From positions 1-64,000 of the forward strand of contig JBCBKO010000004.1 in the NCBI GenBank assembly GCA_038521865.1: a stretch of 64,000 bases of DNA. Reading direction: 5' to 3'. The DNA is from CALBPI01 sp038521865. GTDB lineage: Bacteria > Pseudomonadota > Gammaproteobacteria > Steroidobacterales > Woeseiaceae. Below, piece by piece: positions 1-7,930 of the stretch (position 1 is the first letter of the stretch; each line of letters begins with the position of its first letter). The notes under the pieces are model-generated. The model did no database searches. It saw only the letters and a program-made list of their open reading frames with translations, and was not told the origin of the DNA. The translations under genes and the position numbers were made by a program.

Positions 1-685
1 GCAGTAGCGCGCCGATGGGACCAATGCCTTCGAGTGCCGTCAGCTTGCTGCAGACCGGATGCTCTTTTACCAGTCTCGTCACTTCCTCCGTCATAGCATC
101 GATGTCTGCACGCAGCTCAAGCAGCCGAGAGTGCATCCGATGTAGCGTCGGTCGGTACAGGTCAGGTACCTCATTGTCGCCCTCCTCGAGTACGTCTGGC
201 AGCGTTCTAAGCAGGGACGCAAAGCCCTGCGGTATCACGACGCCGAACTCAAGCAGGATGCCGCGCAGGTGGTTCGACAACGCCGTCGACTCCTGGATAA
301 GCAGCTCGCGTGACCGATGAATCGCCTGCAACCCTTGTTGCTCCGTAGTCTTCATTGGCGCTTCTTTGATGTTCGGTCGACGCGCCGCTTCGGCTACCGC
401 CAAGGCATCATTGCTGTCGGTCTTGTGACCTTGCCTGAACGGCGCGACCGCCTTGGCCGGGATGATGCGCGCGTCATGCCCGTGCCGCTCCGCGGCTCGC
501 GCCCAGTAGTGCGCTGTCGCGCAGGACTCAAATGCGACCAGCGATGGCTTCTGCTTGCAGAGGAACTCTGAGAACTTCTTACGGGAAAGAGAACGATTGG
601 AAAGCTCCTTGCCTCGGCCGTTGACGACCGAGATCTGGATAACGTTCTTTGCTAAGTCGACCCCGACTGATGTTGAATAACGCAT
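1..685 (-). CDS. IS110-family transposase, partial (C-terminus beyond left edge)
   Basis: Reading the minus strand from ATG at 685 gives an open frame to the window edge, beginning MRYSTSVGVDLAKNVIQ. The DEDD RuvC-like catalytic residues of the IS110 family are visible: D in VDLAK, E in AFESCAT, and D..D in HKTDSNDA. The coiled-coil part follows, with the start of the helix-hairpin-helix segment (TALEGIGPIGALL). IS110 enzymes are RNA-guided recombinases that use a bridge RNA from the element's non-coding end. The serine-containing C-terminal domain lies outside the window. An AAAGGAG ribosome site sits 7 bases before the ATG but is buried in a 13-bp stem. Whether the copy is intact cannot be seen. 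Confidence 0.92.
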   Translation of the reverse strand, partial: MRYSTSVGVDLAKNVIQISVVNGRGKELSNRSLSRKKFSEFLCKQKPSLVAFESCATAHYWARAAERHGHDARIIPAKAVAPFRQGHKTDSNDALAVAEAARRPNIKEAPMKTTEQQGLQAIHRSRELLIQESTALSNHLRGILLEFGVVIPQGFASLLRTLPDVLEEGDNEVPDLYRPTLHRMHSRLLELRADIDAMTEEVTRLVKEHPVCSKLTALEGIGPIGALL

Positions 686-752
686 GTATGGACTCCTTTC
701 GGGTTTTGGTCGACCTCCAACCTAAGCAACTGGGTTGGGGGAGTCCATACAT
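684..752 (-). repeat. 13-bp inverted repeat in transposase leader, covering RBS and start
   Basis: ATGTATGGACTCC (684-696) is exactly matched by GGAGTCCATACAT (740-752). In the minus-strand transcript the proximal arm contains the GGAG ribosome site and the first two bases of the transposase ATG. Inside the 43-base loop, CCAACC and GGTTGG can form a second stem. Pairing would block translation initiation. Confidence 0.8.
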
Positions 753-879
753 AGGGTCAGTCGCATCCAGTTTACCGGAATCGAATCAACGGACGGATGC
801 CGGCCAGAAGCAGTCGTTCATCGATAGGTCAGTTCTTGACTATCAGGTTGCACTGTTGTCAACGTCTAATGAGATAACT

Positions 880-893
880 ATTATTGCAGTAAT
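880..893. promoter_or_regulatory. Operator-like palindrome upstream of the MarR/OhrR gene
   Basis: ATTATTGCAGTAAT is a dyad with a single mismatched pair, 20 bases upstream of the GTG start at 914. Its core TTATTGCAGTAA matches two sites between the regulator and the esterase, giving consensus TTATYGCRRTAA. The position fits autoregulation by the adjacent MarR-family protein. Confidence 0.55.
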
Positions 894-913
894 ACTTAAC
901 GCGGGAGCGCACT

Positions 914-1354
914 GTGGCCAACCGACTGGATATTGATTCTCAGCTCTGTTTTTCGTTGTATTCGACATCGCTCGCGATGACGCAGTTTTATAGAGGCCTG
1001 CTTGAGCCTTTGGAACTGACATACTCACAGTACATTGTGCTGCTGGTTCTTTGGGAGAAAGACGGTGTGACACTCAATCATATCGCCGACAAACTCGGGC
1101 AGCAGTCGGGCGCATTGACACCGGTCTTAAAGCGCATCGAGACACTTGGTCTCTTGCGGCGAAACCGCAATCCTGAGAACGAAAGAGAGCTGCAAGTCTT
1201 TCTGACGCCAAAGGGTAAGGGGTTGCGGAAGAAAGCGATGAAGATCAATCAATGCGTTGCTGATGCCTGTGGTCTCGAAGACTCTAAACTGACTGATTTA
1301 AAGAGAAAAATCGATGAGCTTAGGAAAAATATAAGAATTGCGCTTGCACAATAA
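914..1354 (+). CDS. MarR-family regulator, OhrR-like (organic peroxide sensor type)
   Basis: 146-residue winged-helix repressor. The N-terminus SQLCFSLYSTSLAMTQFYR matches OhrR. C12 corresponds to the peroxidatic Cys22 of Xanthomonas OhrR, and Y26 and Y37 fall exactly where its Tyr36 and Tyr47 would be. C114 and C119 are candidates for the resolving cysteine, so it is probably a two-Cys OhrR. The wing RNPENERELQVFLTPKG is typical. The start is GTG at 914, 6 bases after GGGAG. There is no ohr gene here; the next gene is a secreted esterase, and three matching palindromes flank the pair. The likely role is derepression of itself and the esterase when C12 is oxidised, which is inferred from family and layout. 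Confidence 0.88.
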   Translation: MANRLDIDSQLCFSLYSTSLAMTQFYRGLLEPLELTYSQYIVLLVLWEKDGVTLNHIADKLGQQSGALTPVLKRIETLGLLRRNRNPENERELQVFLTPKGKGLRKKAMKINQCVADACGLEDSKLTDLKRKIDELRKNIRIALAQ

Positions 1355-1356
1355 CA

Positions 1357-1370
1357 GTTATCGCGATAAC
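1357..1370. promoter_or_regulatory. Perfect 14-bp palindrome, operator 1 of esterase
   Basis: GTTATCGCGATAAC is perfectly self-complementary and lies directly after the regulator stop. Its TTATCGCGATAA core is shared with the site at 1415 and resembles the one upstream of the regulator. Confidence 0.6.
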
Positions 1371-1414
1371 GTTTATTTCGACTGCAGCAGGCAGTCATTT
1401 TTTAGCCTTTATAC

Positions 1415-1426
1415 TTATCGCAATAA
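1415..1426. promoter_or_regulatory. Operator-like palindrome 2 upstream of esterase
   Basis: TTATCGCAATAA is a near-perfect dyad 30 bases before the esterase ATG and 58 bases after the previous copy (start to start). It lies in an AT-rich stretch where the esterase promoter is expected. Confidence 0.55.
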
Positions 1427-1456
1427 ATATTCACACGATATTAATGGAGAAGAGAA

Positions 1457-2479
1457 ATGAGTCTTAGAAAACTAGTCGCAACAACCCTGCTTTTCATCGT
1501 GCCGGTTCTGAGCGCCAGTGCAGGCGTATCACCCGGTGTCGAGTCCAATACTCGAGCCTTCCTCGAGGCCCTCAATAGCAGTGGCGGTACCCCGCTCGAG
1601 CAACTACCTGTCGAAGATGCTCGCAACGTCCTCGTAGGCGCGCAGCAGGGTGCGGAACTTCCATCGGCGAGGGTTGAGGAGCGAACCATTACGGTGGATG
1701 GCGAATCTATAGATCTCGTGATCGTCAAGCCGGCGGGGCGGCAGCGTAGCGACCTGCCTGTCTTTATGTACTTCCACGGCGGTGGTTGGGTCCTAGGCGA
1801 TTTTCCTACCCACGAACGCCTCATACGTGACCTCGTCGTACGTTCAGGAGCGGCTGCCGTTTATGTCGACTACACGCCTTCCCCCGAAGCGCGATACCCG
1901 ACCGCAATCAACCAGGCCTTTGCGGCAACGCAATGGGTCGCCGAGAACGGTAGCGAAATCGGCGTCGACGGTTCACGTCTTGCGGTCGCAGGGAACAGCG
2001 TCGGCGGGAACATGGCCGCAGTCGTAAGCCTAAAAGCCAAGCAGGCCGGTGGTCCGAGAATCCGTTTTCAGCTGCTGCTATGGCCGGTGACCGATGCCAG
2101 CTTCGAAAATGCTTCCTACCAGGCGTATGGCCAGAATCACTTCCTGACAACACCAATGATGCAGTGGTTCTGGGACAACTACACCACGGATCCGAAAGAG
2201 CGCAACGAGATCTTTGCCTCGCCGCTCCGTGCAACGGTTGAGCAGCTCGAAAACCTCCCGCCAGCACTCATCCAGACTGCAGAAATGGACGTGTTGCGAG
2301 ATGAAGCCGAAGCCTATGCCCGCAAGCTCAACGAGGCCGGTGTTTCGGTCACCAGCATCCGGTACAACGGCATGATCCATGACTTCGGATTGCTTAATCC
2401 GCTGGCAAACGTGCCAGCAGTACAAGACTCACTCGACCAGGCGGGCGTGGCACTCAAAAAGTATCTTTTCAAGGAGTAA
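1457..2479 (+). CDS. Secreted alpha/beta hydrolase, hormone-sensitive-lipase family esterase
   Basis: 340 residues with a Sec signal peptide (about 1-22, LSASA end). The HSL oxyanion motif HGGG is at 107-110. The nucleophile elbow is GNSVGG, with Ser181 where most members have GDSAGG. Asp278 in the EMDVLRDE segment and His308 in GMIHDF complete the triad. Such enzymes cleave short acyl esters; the substrate here is unknown. It is exported, which is not the usual case for HSL esterases. It follows the OhrR-like gene with two operator-like palindromes between and ends at a strong terminator, so it is probably a single-gene unit controlled by that regulator. Confidence 0.9.
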   Translation: MSLRKLVATTLLFIVPVLSASAGVSPGVESNTRAFLEALNSSGGTPLEQLPVEDARNVLVGAQQGAELPSARVEERTITVDGESIDLVIVKPAGRQRSDLPVFMYFHGGGWVLGDFPTHERLIRDLVVRSGAAAVYVDYTPSPEARYPTAINQAFAATQWVAENGSEIGVDGSRLAVAGNSVGGNMAAVVSLKAKQAGGPRIRFQLLLWPVTDASFENASYQAYGQNHFLTTPMMQWFWDNYTTDPKERNEIFASPLRATVEQLENLPPALIQTAEMDVLRDEAEAYARKLNEAGVSVTSIRYNGMIHDFGLLNPLANVPAVQDSLDQAGVALKKYLFKE

Positions 2480-2510
2480 CACTGGAACGTTTTATCACGT
2501 CCAGATCGTT

Positions 2511-2541
2511 GAAGGGCCCCGACAGGGGCCCTTCTTTGTTT
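2511..2541 (+). terminator. Rho-independent terminator after esterase
   Basis: GAAGGGCCCC-GACA-GGGGCCCTTC is a perfect 10-bp stem with a 4-base loop, followed by TTTGTTTG. It lies 31 bases past the esterase stop. Confidence 0.88.
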
Positions 2542-2731
2542 GTGAGTTCACCGAGAATCGCAACAACTGCTGATTGAGACTAAGGTGTCCGCTTTGGGTC
2601 AGTTGCAGACGTCGAGCATATCTCGACCGTGGCCGGTCTAGCGGCTGGTGTCACGTTGAGAGCTGCCATTGAGTTCGGCAATTCTTCCTGATTGAAAAAT
2701 GGTGAAATCTCAATCTATGGGTCGCCCCGCA

Positions 2732-3577
2732 TTAAACCAGTGACATCTGTTCGGGAAGTGGCCACGCCGCGAGCGGCGGTAAATCGACGAAGGCGCTGAG
2801 CTGCCGGCGGAACTCTCGTGCCAGCGGCGGGCAATGCTGGTTGTTCGGGCAATGGATCATCATCCAGGTTTCAATGCCTGCTCCCAGGTATCCGGCGGTT
2901 TGCGCAACCCACTCGCTCATCCATGGACCATTGCTTTCCAGGTCTGGGTGTAGAACCAACCGAACGAATGCCCGTCCGCCTACCGTACCGGTGAGCACGG
3001 GCAGATCCGGCTTCTTGTGTAGCGCGGCGAGTACTTCGGGGTGTTCCCGATTGCCCTGATGGATCGGCTGGGCGTCAAGTGTGATTCGGCAACTGTCTGT
3101 TCGCTCGAGCACCGGGAGCAGTAGTTCAGGATGTTCGAAAAATTTCGGGTGGCGAACCTCCAGTGCGCATTCATGATGCTCAGATACAACGCTTAGCGTA
3201 TGTTCGACTCGCTGTAGGTCCGCAGGACCAACGTTTGCCGGAAACTGAATCAGAAGCGGCCCGAGATTTTGTGCGAGTGGATTCACTACGTCCAGAAACG
3301 CACGCAACGCGCGCATGTCAGGCTTCGGCTCGTGTGTCACCACTTTGGGTAGCTTCAGGCAAAAGCGAAAATCGGTATCTGCTACAGCATCGCGCCATCG
3401 AGCAACCGTGTCTCCGTCAGGTGTGCGATAAAACGTTGTATTGCCTTCGACGGTATTAAAGACCGATGCATAGCTTGCCAGGCGACTGGGTTCATCCACA
3501 AAATACCGATTCGACCATCCCGGGTAAGCCCAAGCGGGCAGACCGAGATAGAGCTTTGCAGGTTTGCTCAGAGACAT
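2732..3577 (-). CDS. DUF72 (YecE-like) protein
   Basis: 281 residues with the TIM-barrel-like DUF72 pattern: LYLGLPAWAYPGWSNRYF near the N-terminus, FNTVEGNTTFYRTP around 40-55, and FRFCLKLPKVVTHEPK around 70-85. Later come the GPLLIQFPAN strand and a C-terminal tail with several Cys/His residues (HCPNNQHCPPLAREFR). The biochemical function of the family is unknown. It is divergent from greB, with 50 bases between the two starts. It is cytoplasmic, with no signal peptide. Confidence 0.85.
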   Translation of the reverse strand: MSLSKPAKLYLGLPAWAYPGWSNRYFVDEPSRLASYASVFNTVEGNTTFYRTPDGDTVARWRDAVADTDFRFCLKLPKVVTHEPKPDMRALRAFLDVVNPLAQNLGPLLIQFPANVGPADLQRVEHTLSVVSEHHECALEVRHPKFFEHPELLLPVLERTDSCRITLDAQPIHQGNREHPEVLAALHKKPDLPVLTGTVGGRAFVRLVLHPDLESNGPWMSEWVAQTAGYLGAGIETWMMIHCPNNQHCPPLAREFRRQLSAFVDLPPLAAWPLPEQMSLV

Positions 3578-3627
3578 CCTTCTGATTATACGGTTTCGGT
3601 TGCAGCCGGGATCAGGGTAGTTGCGTT

Positions 3628-4122
3628 ATGGGAAGATGGCGTCCGCCGGCGCCGAAGTCGGCGCCGTACATTACAAAGTCGGGGTTCGCGAAGCTTGAGT
3701 GCGAACTCGATGGACTCTGGCTGCGTCGACGTGACGTTGTACAGGCGTTGTCAGCTGCGGCGGCGGAAGGTGACCGGTCTGAAAACGCAGAGTACATCTA
3801 TCGAAAAAAGGAGCTGGGTGGAATCGATCGACGAATCCGCTACCTCCAAAAACGCATGCCGGACTTGAATATCGTCCAACCTAAGGCTGGATCAGATCAG
3901 GTTTTCTTCGGTGCATGGACGGAGCTCGAGGATGAAGATGGAAGTACCATGCGCGTTCGGGTTGTAGGCGCCGACGAGATCGATGCCGGGGCTGGTTTGA
4001 TTAGTGTCGATTCGCCGCTCGCCAAAGCCTTGCTCGGCAAACGAGCTGATGACGCCGTCAACGTGAGCATCGACGGTGTTGCGCGTGAATTTGTGATTCT
4101 TTCGATTTGGTATGCCGAATGA
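3628..4122 (+). CDS. greB: Transcription elongation factor GreB
   Basis: 164 residues, the normal Gre length. The N-terminal coiled coil carries the acidic tip AEGDRSENAEY (46-56, including Asp49 and Glu52). This tip enters the RNA polymerase secondary channel and promotes transcript cleavage in backtracked complexes. The C-terminal FKBP-like domain follows (ISVDSPLAKALLGK). The basic N-terminus and RRRD/YRKKELGGIDRRIR region point to GreB over GreA. The stop overlaps the ATG of the next gene (ATGA), so the two are translationally coupled. Confidence 0.9.
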   Translation: MGRWRPPAPKSAPYITKSGFAKLECELDGLWLRRRDVVQALSAAAAEGDRSENAEYIYRKKELGGIDRRIRYLQKRMPDLNIVQPKAGSDQVFFGAWTELEDEDGSTMRVRVVGADEIDAGAGLISVDSPLAKALLGKRADDAVNVSIDGVAREFVILSIWYAE

Positions 4123-5048
4123 AGACTTACTTTGTGACCCACCCGGTGTTCGAGCAACACGAGGTCCCGAGAGGACATCCGGAGCACCCTGGCAGAATAC
4201 GCAGTGTCTGGGCTGCGATTCAGTCGTTGGTAAACGATGGCACTGTCGAACGAAAGGATGCACCGCGAGCAAAACGAGAACAGCTTCTCGCAGTACACAC
4301 CGAAGACTACGTCGAGCAGGTCTATCGGATGGCGCCGGTCGACACTCTCGTCGAACTGGATCACGAAACCACGATGGGACCACACTCACTGGAAGCCGCG
4401 GAGCGCGCGGCCGGTGCGGTATGTCTGGCCGTTGATGCCCTGATCGAGGGAGACACCCGGAGAGCATTCTGCGCGGTTCGCCCGCCCGGACATCACGCTC
4501 GCTCGCATTCGGTTGCAGGATTTTGCATTTTCAATAACGTGGCGGTCGGCGCTGCGCAGGCGCTGACGCATGCGGATGTCTCGCGTCTCGCGATTGTAGA
4601 TTTCGATGTGCATCACGGTGACGGGACGGAGGAGATATTCCGTGAGCGATCCGATGTTCTGATGTGTTCGACGTATCAGCACCCGCTGTATCCTGATGTC
4701 AACCTACCTTCTATCCCTGGAAGTCAGATCAATGTTCCGCTGCCGGCCGGAGCTGACTCCGCTGCGTTTCGGCAAGCGGTGACAGAGTCGTGGTTGCCGG
4801 AACTCCATAGATTCCAGCCAGATCTGGTGATGATATCGGCGGGCTTCGACGCGCATCGGAACGATCCATTGGGCGGGCTTCAGCTGGATGCGGCAGACTT
4901 TGCCTGGGCCACATCGCAAATGGTCGCGATCGCTGAGCGGTATGCCGATGGACGTGTGCTTGCGGTACTCGAAGGCGGCTATGACGTTTCAGCGTTGGCG
5001 GAATGCTCGCACGCAGTGGTGAGCGCACTAGAGCTGAATAGTTTGTGA
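4119..5048 (+). CDS. Histone deacetylase family protein
   Basis: 309 residues from ATG 4119; the alternative TTG at 4107 is less likely because ATG 4119 overlaps the greB stop. The HDAC fold is clear: RPPGHH at 121-126 contains the catalytic His pair, Asp163 and His165 in DFDVHHGDGT and Asp244 in SAGFDAH are the zinc ligands, and Tyr288 lies in LEGGYD. Bacterial relatives deacetylate small molecules such as acetylpolyamines, or lysines in proteins; the substrate here is unknown. All catalytic residues are present, so it should be active. It is coupled to greB. Confidence 0.9.
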   Translation: MKTYFVTHPVFEQHEVPRGHPEHPGRIRSVWAAIQSLVNDGTVERKDAPRAKREQLLAVHTEDYVEQVYRMAPVDTLVELDHETTMGPHSLEAAERAAGAVCLAVDALIEGDTRRAFCAVRPPGHHARSHSVAGFCIFNNVAVGAAQALTHADVSRLAIVDFDVHHGDGTEEIFRERSDVLMCSTYQHPLYPDVNLPSIPGSQINVPLPAGADSAAFRQAVTESWLPELHRFQPDLVMISAGFDAHRNDPLGGLQLDAADFAWATSQMVAIAERYADGRVLAVLEGGYDVSALAECSHAVVSALELNSL

Positions 5049-5132
5049 TGCGTCTGTGCGTCGATCGATAGACTCAACCAGCCACTCGTATACGATAGTG
5101 CAGGAACCCATGACGTGATTGACGAGAGCATA

Positions 5133-5627
5133 ATGAAAACCAAAATATTGGCACTCAGCTTTTTTCTGTACTGCTGCTCGGCTGTGCAGCCTGCATCTGC
5201 GGCCGACATGGTCGATGCCACAGACCCTGAGCAGATCCTTAATATCGCCAAGGGTCACGGCAGCGCGCGATTGTCCGAAGACCGTGTTGGCGACCCGATG
5301 ATCAAAGGTCGGATAGAGGGTTTGAAGTACACGCTGTACTTCTACCTGTGCGAAGAAAACGAGAATTGCAAAGACATCCACTTCGTTGCTTATTGGACGG
5401 AAACGGATGTGACGCTGCGCGATGTTAATCGCTGGAATCAGGAGTATCGATTCGGCCAAGCCTACATCGACACCGATGGTGACCCTGTGCTGACCTACTT
5501 TGTAAACCTAAATGGCGGCGTCGCCTATGAAAACCTAGACGACACCTTCGATTGGTGGAAAGTCATGTTGACGTCGTTCGACGAGAAAGTCATCGATGGC
5601 GTCGACGGAGAGTTCGGGGCGGACTGA
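5133..5627 (+). CDS. YbjN-domain-like secreted protein
   Basis: 164 residues from ATG 5133; a GTG at 5115 would add six residues ahead of the MKTK signal peptide. The first ~25 residues are a Sec signal ending PASAA. The remainder, with the patterns YTLYFYLCEENENCKDIHFV and ITYFVN-like strands, resembles the YbjN/DUF1790 sensory fold, a type III secretion chaperone-like fold. Two cysteines (LCEENENC) could form a periplasmic disulfide. The function is unknown. It is transcribed in the same direction as the mscS-like gene 38 bases downstream. Confidence 0.7.
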   Translation: MKTKILALSFFLYCCSAVQPASAADMVDATDPEQILNIAKGHGSARLSEDRVGDPMIKGRIEGLKYTLYFYLCEENENCKDIHFVAYWTETDVTLRDVNRWNQEYRFGQAYIDTDGDPVLTYFVNLNGGVAYENLDDTFDWWKVMLTSFDEKVIDGVDGEFGAD

Positions 5628-5665
5628 TCAAGACGCTCCGTCCAAAATATTAGTGAGAAGTCATC

Positions 5666-6985
5666 ATGTGGGCTCAGATCTCTGACGCTGCAACGAAGTC
5701 TTGGCAGGCTTTGTCCAATGCAGTCATGCACGAGGGCATCTACTGGGAGACTGCAGCTATCGTTGCGGCCGTCCTCGGCTCCTGGGTGTTTGCGACCTAT
5801 CTGAAACGCTCAACGCTGTTTGAAGCGCCGCCGGAGCAGGTTGCCATGCGTCGTGCGCGGGTTGGTCTCTATCGACTGAGCTTCACACTGTTCCCGCTGG
5901 TATTGGCATTCGTGCTCGCGGTACTCGTTCGCTTGCTGGAATCCGAGTCGGAGAAGCTCTGGTTGCTGCGTGCGTCAGAGAGCATTGCGCTCGTCTACTT
6001 GCTGTATTCGCTCATTTCGAAATTCATTGATCCTGGTTTTGTCCGTACCGTATCGCAGTGGTACGGACTACCTGTTGCTGCCTTAGCCGCATTTGGATGG
6101 CTTGATGAGGTAAAAGCCTTTCTCGAGAGTGTTCCGATTGGGCTTGGCGGCCTGAATCTCAACGTCTATAACGTTGCGAGCACAATCGTTTTTGGCACCA
6201 TCCTGTTCTGGTTCGGTCGTGTCTCCAACACGCGTGGCAAAGCTGTCATCCGACGGCAGGAGCAACTCGACCGCGGCACCCGAGAAGTGTTCGCCAAGCT
6301 TTTTGAAATCGGCGTTTTCGTTGTTGTCTTCCTACTGTTGCTGAATCTGCTCGGCATCAACCTCACGGCGCTCGCGGTTTTCGGTGGTGCTCTTGGCGTC
6401 GGGCTCGGATTTGGGCTTCAACAAATCGCATCCAATTTCATCTCCGGCATCATCATCTTGCTTGATCGGTCACTGGCGATTGGTGATCACGTCGAACTCG
6501 AGGATGGTCGATCGGGCACGCTTCGTGAATTGAATATGCGATTCGGTGTCATCGAGACCTACGATGGTAAAGATGTTGTTGTGCCGAATGAGCAATTCAT
6601 CACGACCAGCTACACGAACTGGACGCATAAAGATCCTCGCCAGCGCTATTCCCTGGAGTTCCAGGTTGCCTACTCGACCGACCTGGACGCGCTCTTCAGC
6701 GATCTACGCGTCTTGGTAGCCGACCACCCTCAAGTGCTGAGTGATCCTGGACTGCCACCAGAGTTTTTACCGGATGCGGAGATTGCAGGCTTTGGAGACT
6801 CAGGCATTGATGTGTTGATTGAATACTGGATTGAGGCTATCGATGACGGTGCTAACCGAGTGGGCGCCGATTTGTACCTTTCGATCTACCATCTGTTTAA
6901 AGACAAAGGGTACGAATTTCCATTTCCGCAGAGGGAGGTTCGGGTGCTTTCGAATGGCACACCCCTGCCAGAGCCTGCGGTATGA
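5666..6985 (+). CDS. MscS-family mechanosensitive ion channel
   Basis: 439 residues with about five membrane segments, then the MscS pore helix and beta domain. The pore helix runs GGALGVGLGFGLQQIASNFISG (split here: GGALGVGLGFG then LQQIASNFISG). The beta domain carries HVELEDGRSGTLRELNMRFGVIETYDG and the family signature VVVPNEQFITTSYTNWT. The C-terminal alpha-beta portion ends in PFPQREVRVL. It releases solutes under hypo-osmotic shock. The stop overlaps the start of the racemase gene. Confidence 0.92.
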   Translation: MWAQISDAATKSWQALSNAVMHEGIYWETAAIVAAVLGSWVFATYLKRSTLFEAPPEQVAMRRARVGLYRLSFTLFPLVLAFVLAVLVRLLESESEKLWLLRASESIALVYLLYSLISKFIDPGFVRTVSQWYGLPVAALAAFGWLDEVKAFLESVPIGLGGLNLNVYNVASTIVFGTILFWFGRVSNTRGKAVIRRQEQLDRGTREVFAKLFEIGVFVVVFLLLLNLLGINLTALAVFGGALGVGLGFGLQQIASNFISGIIILLDRSLAIGDHVELEDGRSGTLRELNMRFGVIETYDGKDVVVPNEQFITTSYTNWTHKDPRQRYSLEFQVAYSTDLDALFSDLRVLVADHPQVLSDPGLPPEFLPDAEIAGFGDSGIDVLIEYWIEAIDDGANRVGADLYLSIYHLFKDKGYEFPFPQREVRVLSNGTPLPEPAV

Positions 6986-7677
6986 GGTGCCTCGGCTTGA
7001 TCGGCGGAATGAGCTGGGAGAGTACGGCGACGTATTATCGAGCGCTTAACGAGGGCGTTCGAGACCGCGTGGGTGGTCTGCACAGTGCACCACTGCTGAT
7101 GTGGTCGTTCGACTTCGCCGTGATCGAGGACTGCCAGATGCGCGGCGACTGGGACCAGGCGACCAGCTTGATGGTTGATGCTGCGGAACGTCTCGAAGGC
7201 GCAGGTGCCGAGGGTCTTATGATCTGCACGAACACCATGCATCGGATGGCGGATGATATTGTGTCGCGGGTTGATATTCCGCTCCTGCACATTGCCGATG
7301 CCACTTCCGTAGGTATTCAACAGCAGGGTTGTCATTCGCCGTTGTTGCTCGGTACGCGTTTCACCATGGAGCAGGTTTTCTACAAGGGTCGACTACAATC
7401 ACAGCACGGCATCGATGTGGTAGTCCCCAATGAGGCGGATCGCGGCGTGGTCCATCGCATCATTTACGAAGAGTTGTGTCAGGGGCAGGTGCTCGAAGCC
7501 TCTCGTGAGGCGTACAAAAGTGTCATTGATTCGAGCGTAAGCGCAGGTGCGGATGGCGTGATCTTCGGCTGTACTGAGATTGGCCTGTTGCTGTCGCAGG
7601 ACGATCTGAGTGTGCCCGCTTTCGATACCACTGCACTCCACGTGCAGGCTGGCCTTGAGTTCATGATCAATGAGTGA
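6982..7677 (+). CDS. Aspartate/glutamate racemase family protein (YgeA/RacX-like)
   Basis: 231 residues. LIGGMSWESTATYY at the N-terminus is the signature of the amino-acid racemase YgeA/RacX group. The two catalytic cysteines are C82 in CTNTMH and C197 in GCTEIG, so PLP-independent racemisation should work. Related enzymes racemise several L-amino acids, and D-amino acids can remodel peptidoglycan. The first codon overlaps the channel stop (ATGA), and the stop overlaps the next gene. Confidence 0.88.
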   Translation: MRCLGLIGGMSWESTATYYRALNEGVRDRVGGLHSAPLLMWSFDFAVIEDCQMRGDWDQATSLMVDAAERLEGAGAEGLMICTNTMHRMADDIVSRVDIPLLHIADATSVGIQQQGCHSPLLLGTRFTMEQVFYKGRLQSQHGIDVVVPNEADRGVVHRIIYEELCQGQVLEASREAYKSVIDSSVSAGADGVIFGCTEIGLLLSQDDLSVPAFDTTALHVQAGLEFMINE

Positions 7678-7930
7678 TCGTCTGCCACCAGCCGAAGTGT
7701 CGAGAATCGTCGAAATGGCGTGGGAGGACAGGACACCGTTCGAAGCCATTGAAGCGCAGTATGGTTTGAGCGAATCAGAGGTCATCAAGTTGATGCGTCG
7801 CGAGTTGGGCGCACCTGCGTTCAAACGATGGCGTGCACGGGTCAGCGGCAGACAAACCAAGCATGGCAGCTTGCGACCCAAGGGCGTATCTCGACATCAA
7901 TCGCCGATGCACAACAAGGTCAATCGTTAG
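7670..7930 (+). CDS. TIGR03643-family small protein
   Basis: 86 residues starting inside the racemase stop (ATGAGTGA). The pattern RIVEMAWEDRTPFEAIEAQYGL followed by SESEVIKLMRRELGAPAFKRWRARVSGR is the conserved TIGR03643 core, a helix-turn-helix-like domain (quoted in two parts). The tail is basic (GSLRPKG). Nucleic-acid binding is a reasonable inference, but no function is established. It converges on the hydrolase gene with a 4-base overlap of stops. Confidence 0.82.
   Translation: MSDRLPPAEVSRIVEMAWEDRTPFEAIEAQYGLSESEVIKLMRRELGAPAFKRWRARVSGRQTKHGSLRPKGVSRHQSPMHNKVNR

Larger units (their letters stand above)
1..752 (-). mobile_element. IS110-family insertion sequence, partial
   Basis: The transposase and its leader define the transposase-start-side end of an IS110-type element. 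The outer boundary is not resolved: IS110 elements lack terminal inverted repeats, and the second copy or target needed to place the end is absent. The 752 limit marks the outer arm of the leader stem, not a proven terminus; the element may extend towards about 850. Confidence 0.6.

Noticed and set aside
1441..1824. Minus-strand open frame opposite the esterase
   Set aside because: Low-complexity Arg/Ser/Pro translation; a shadow of a well-supported gene.
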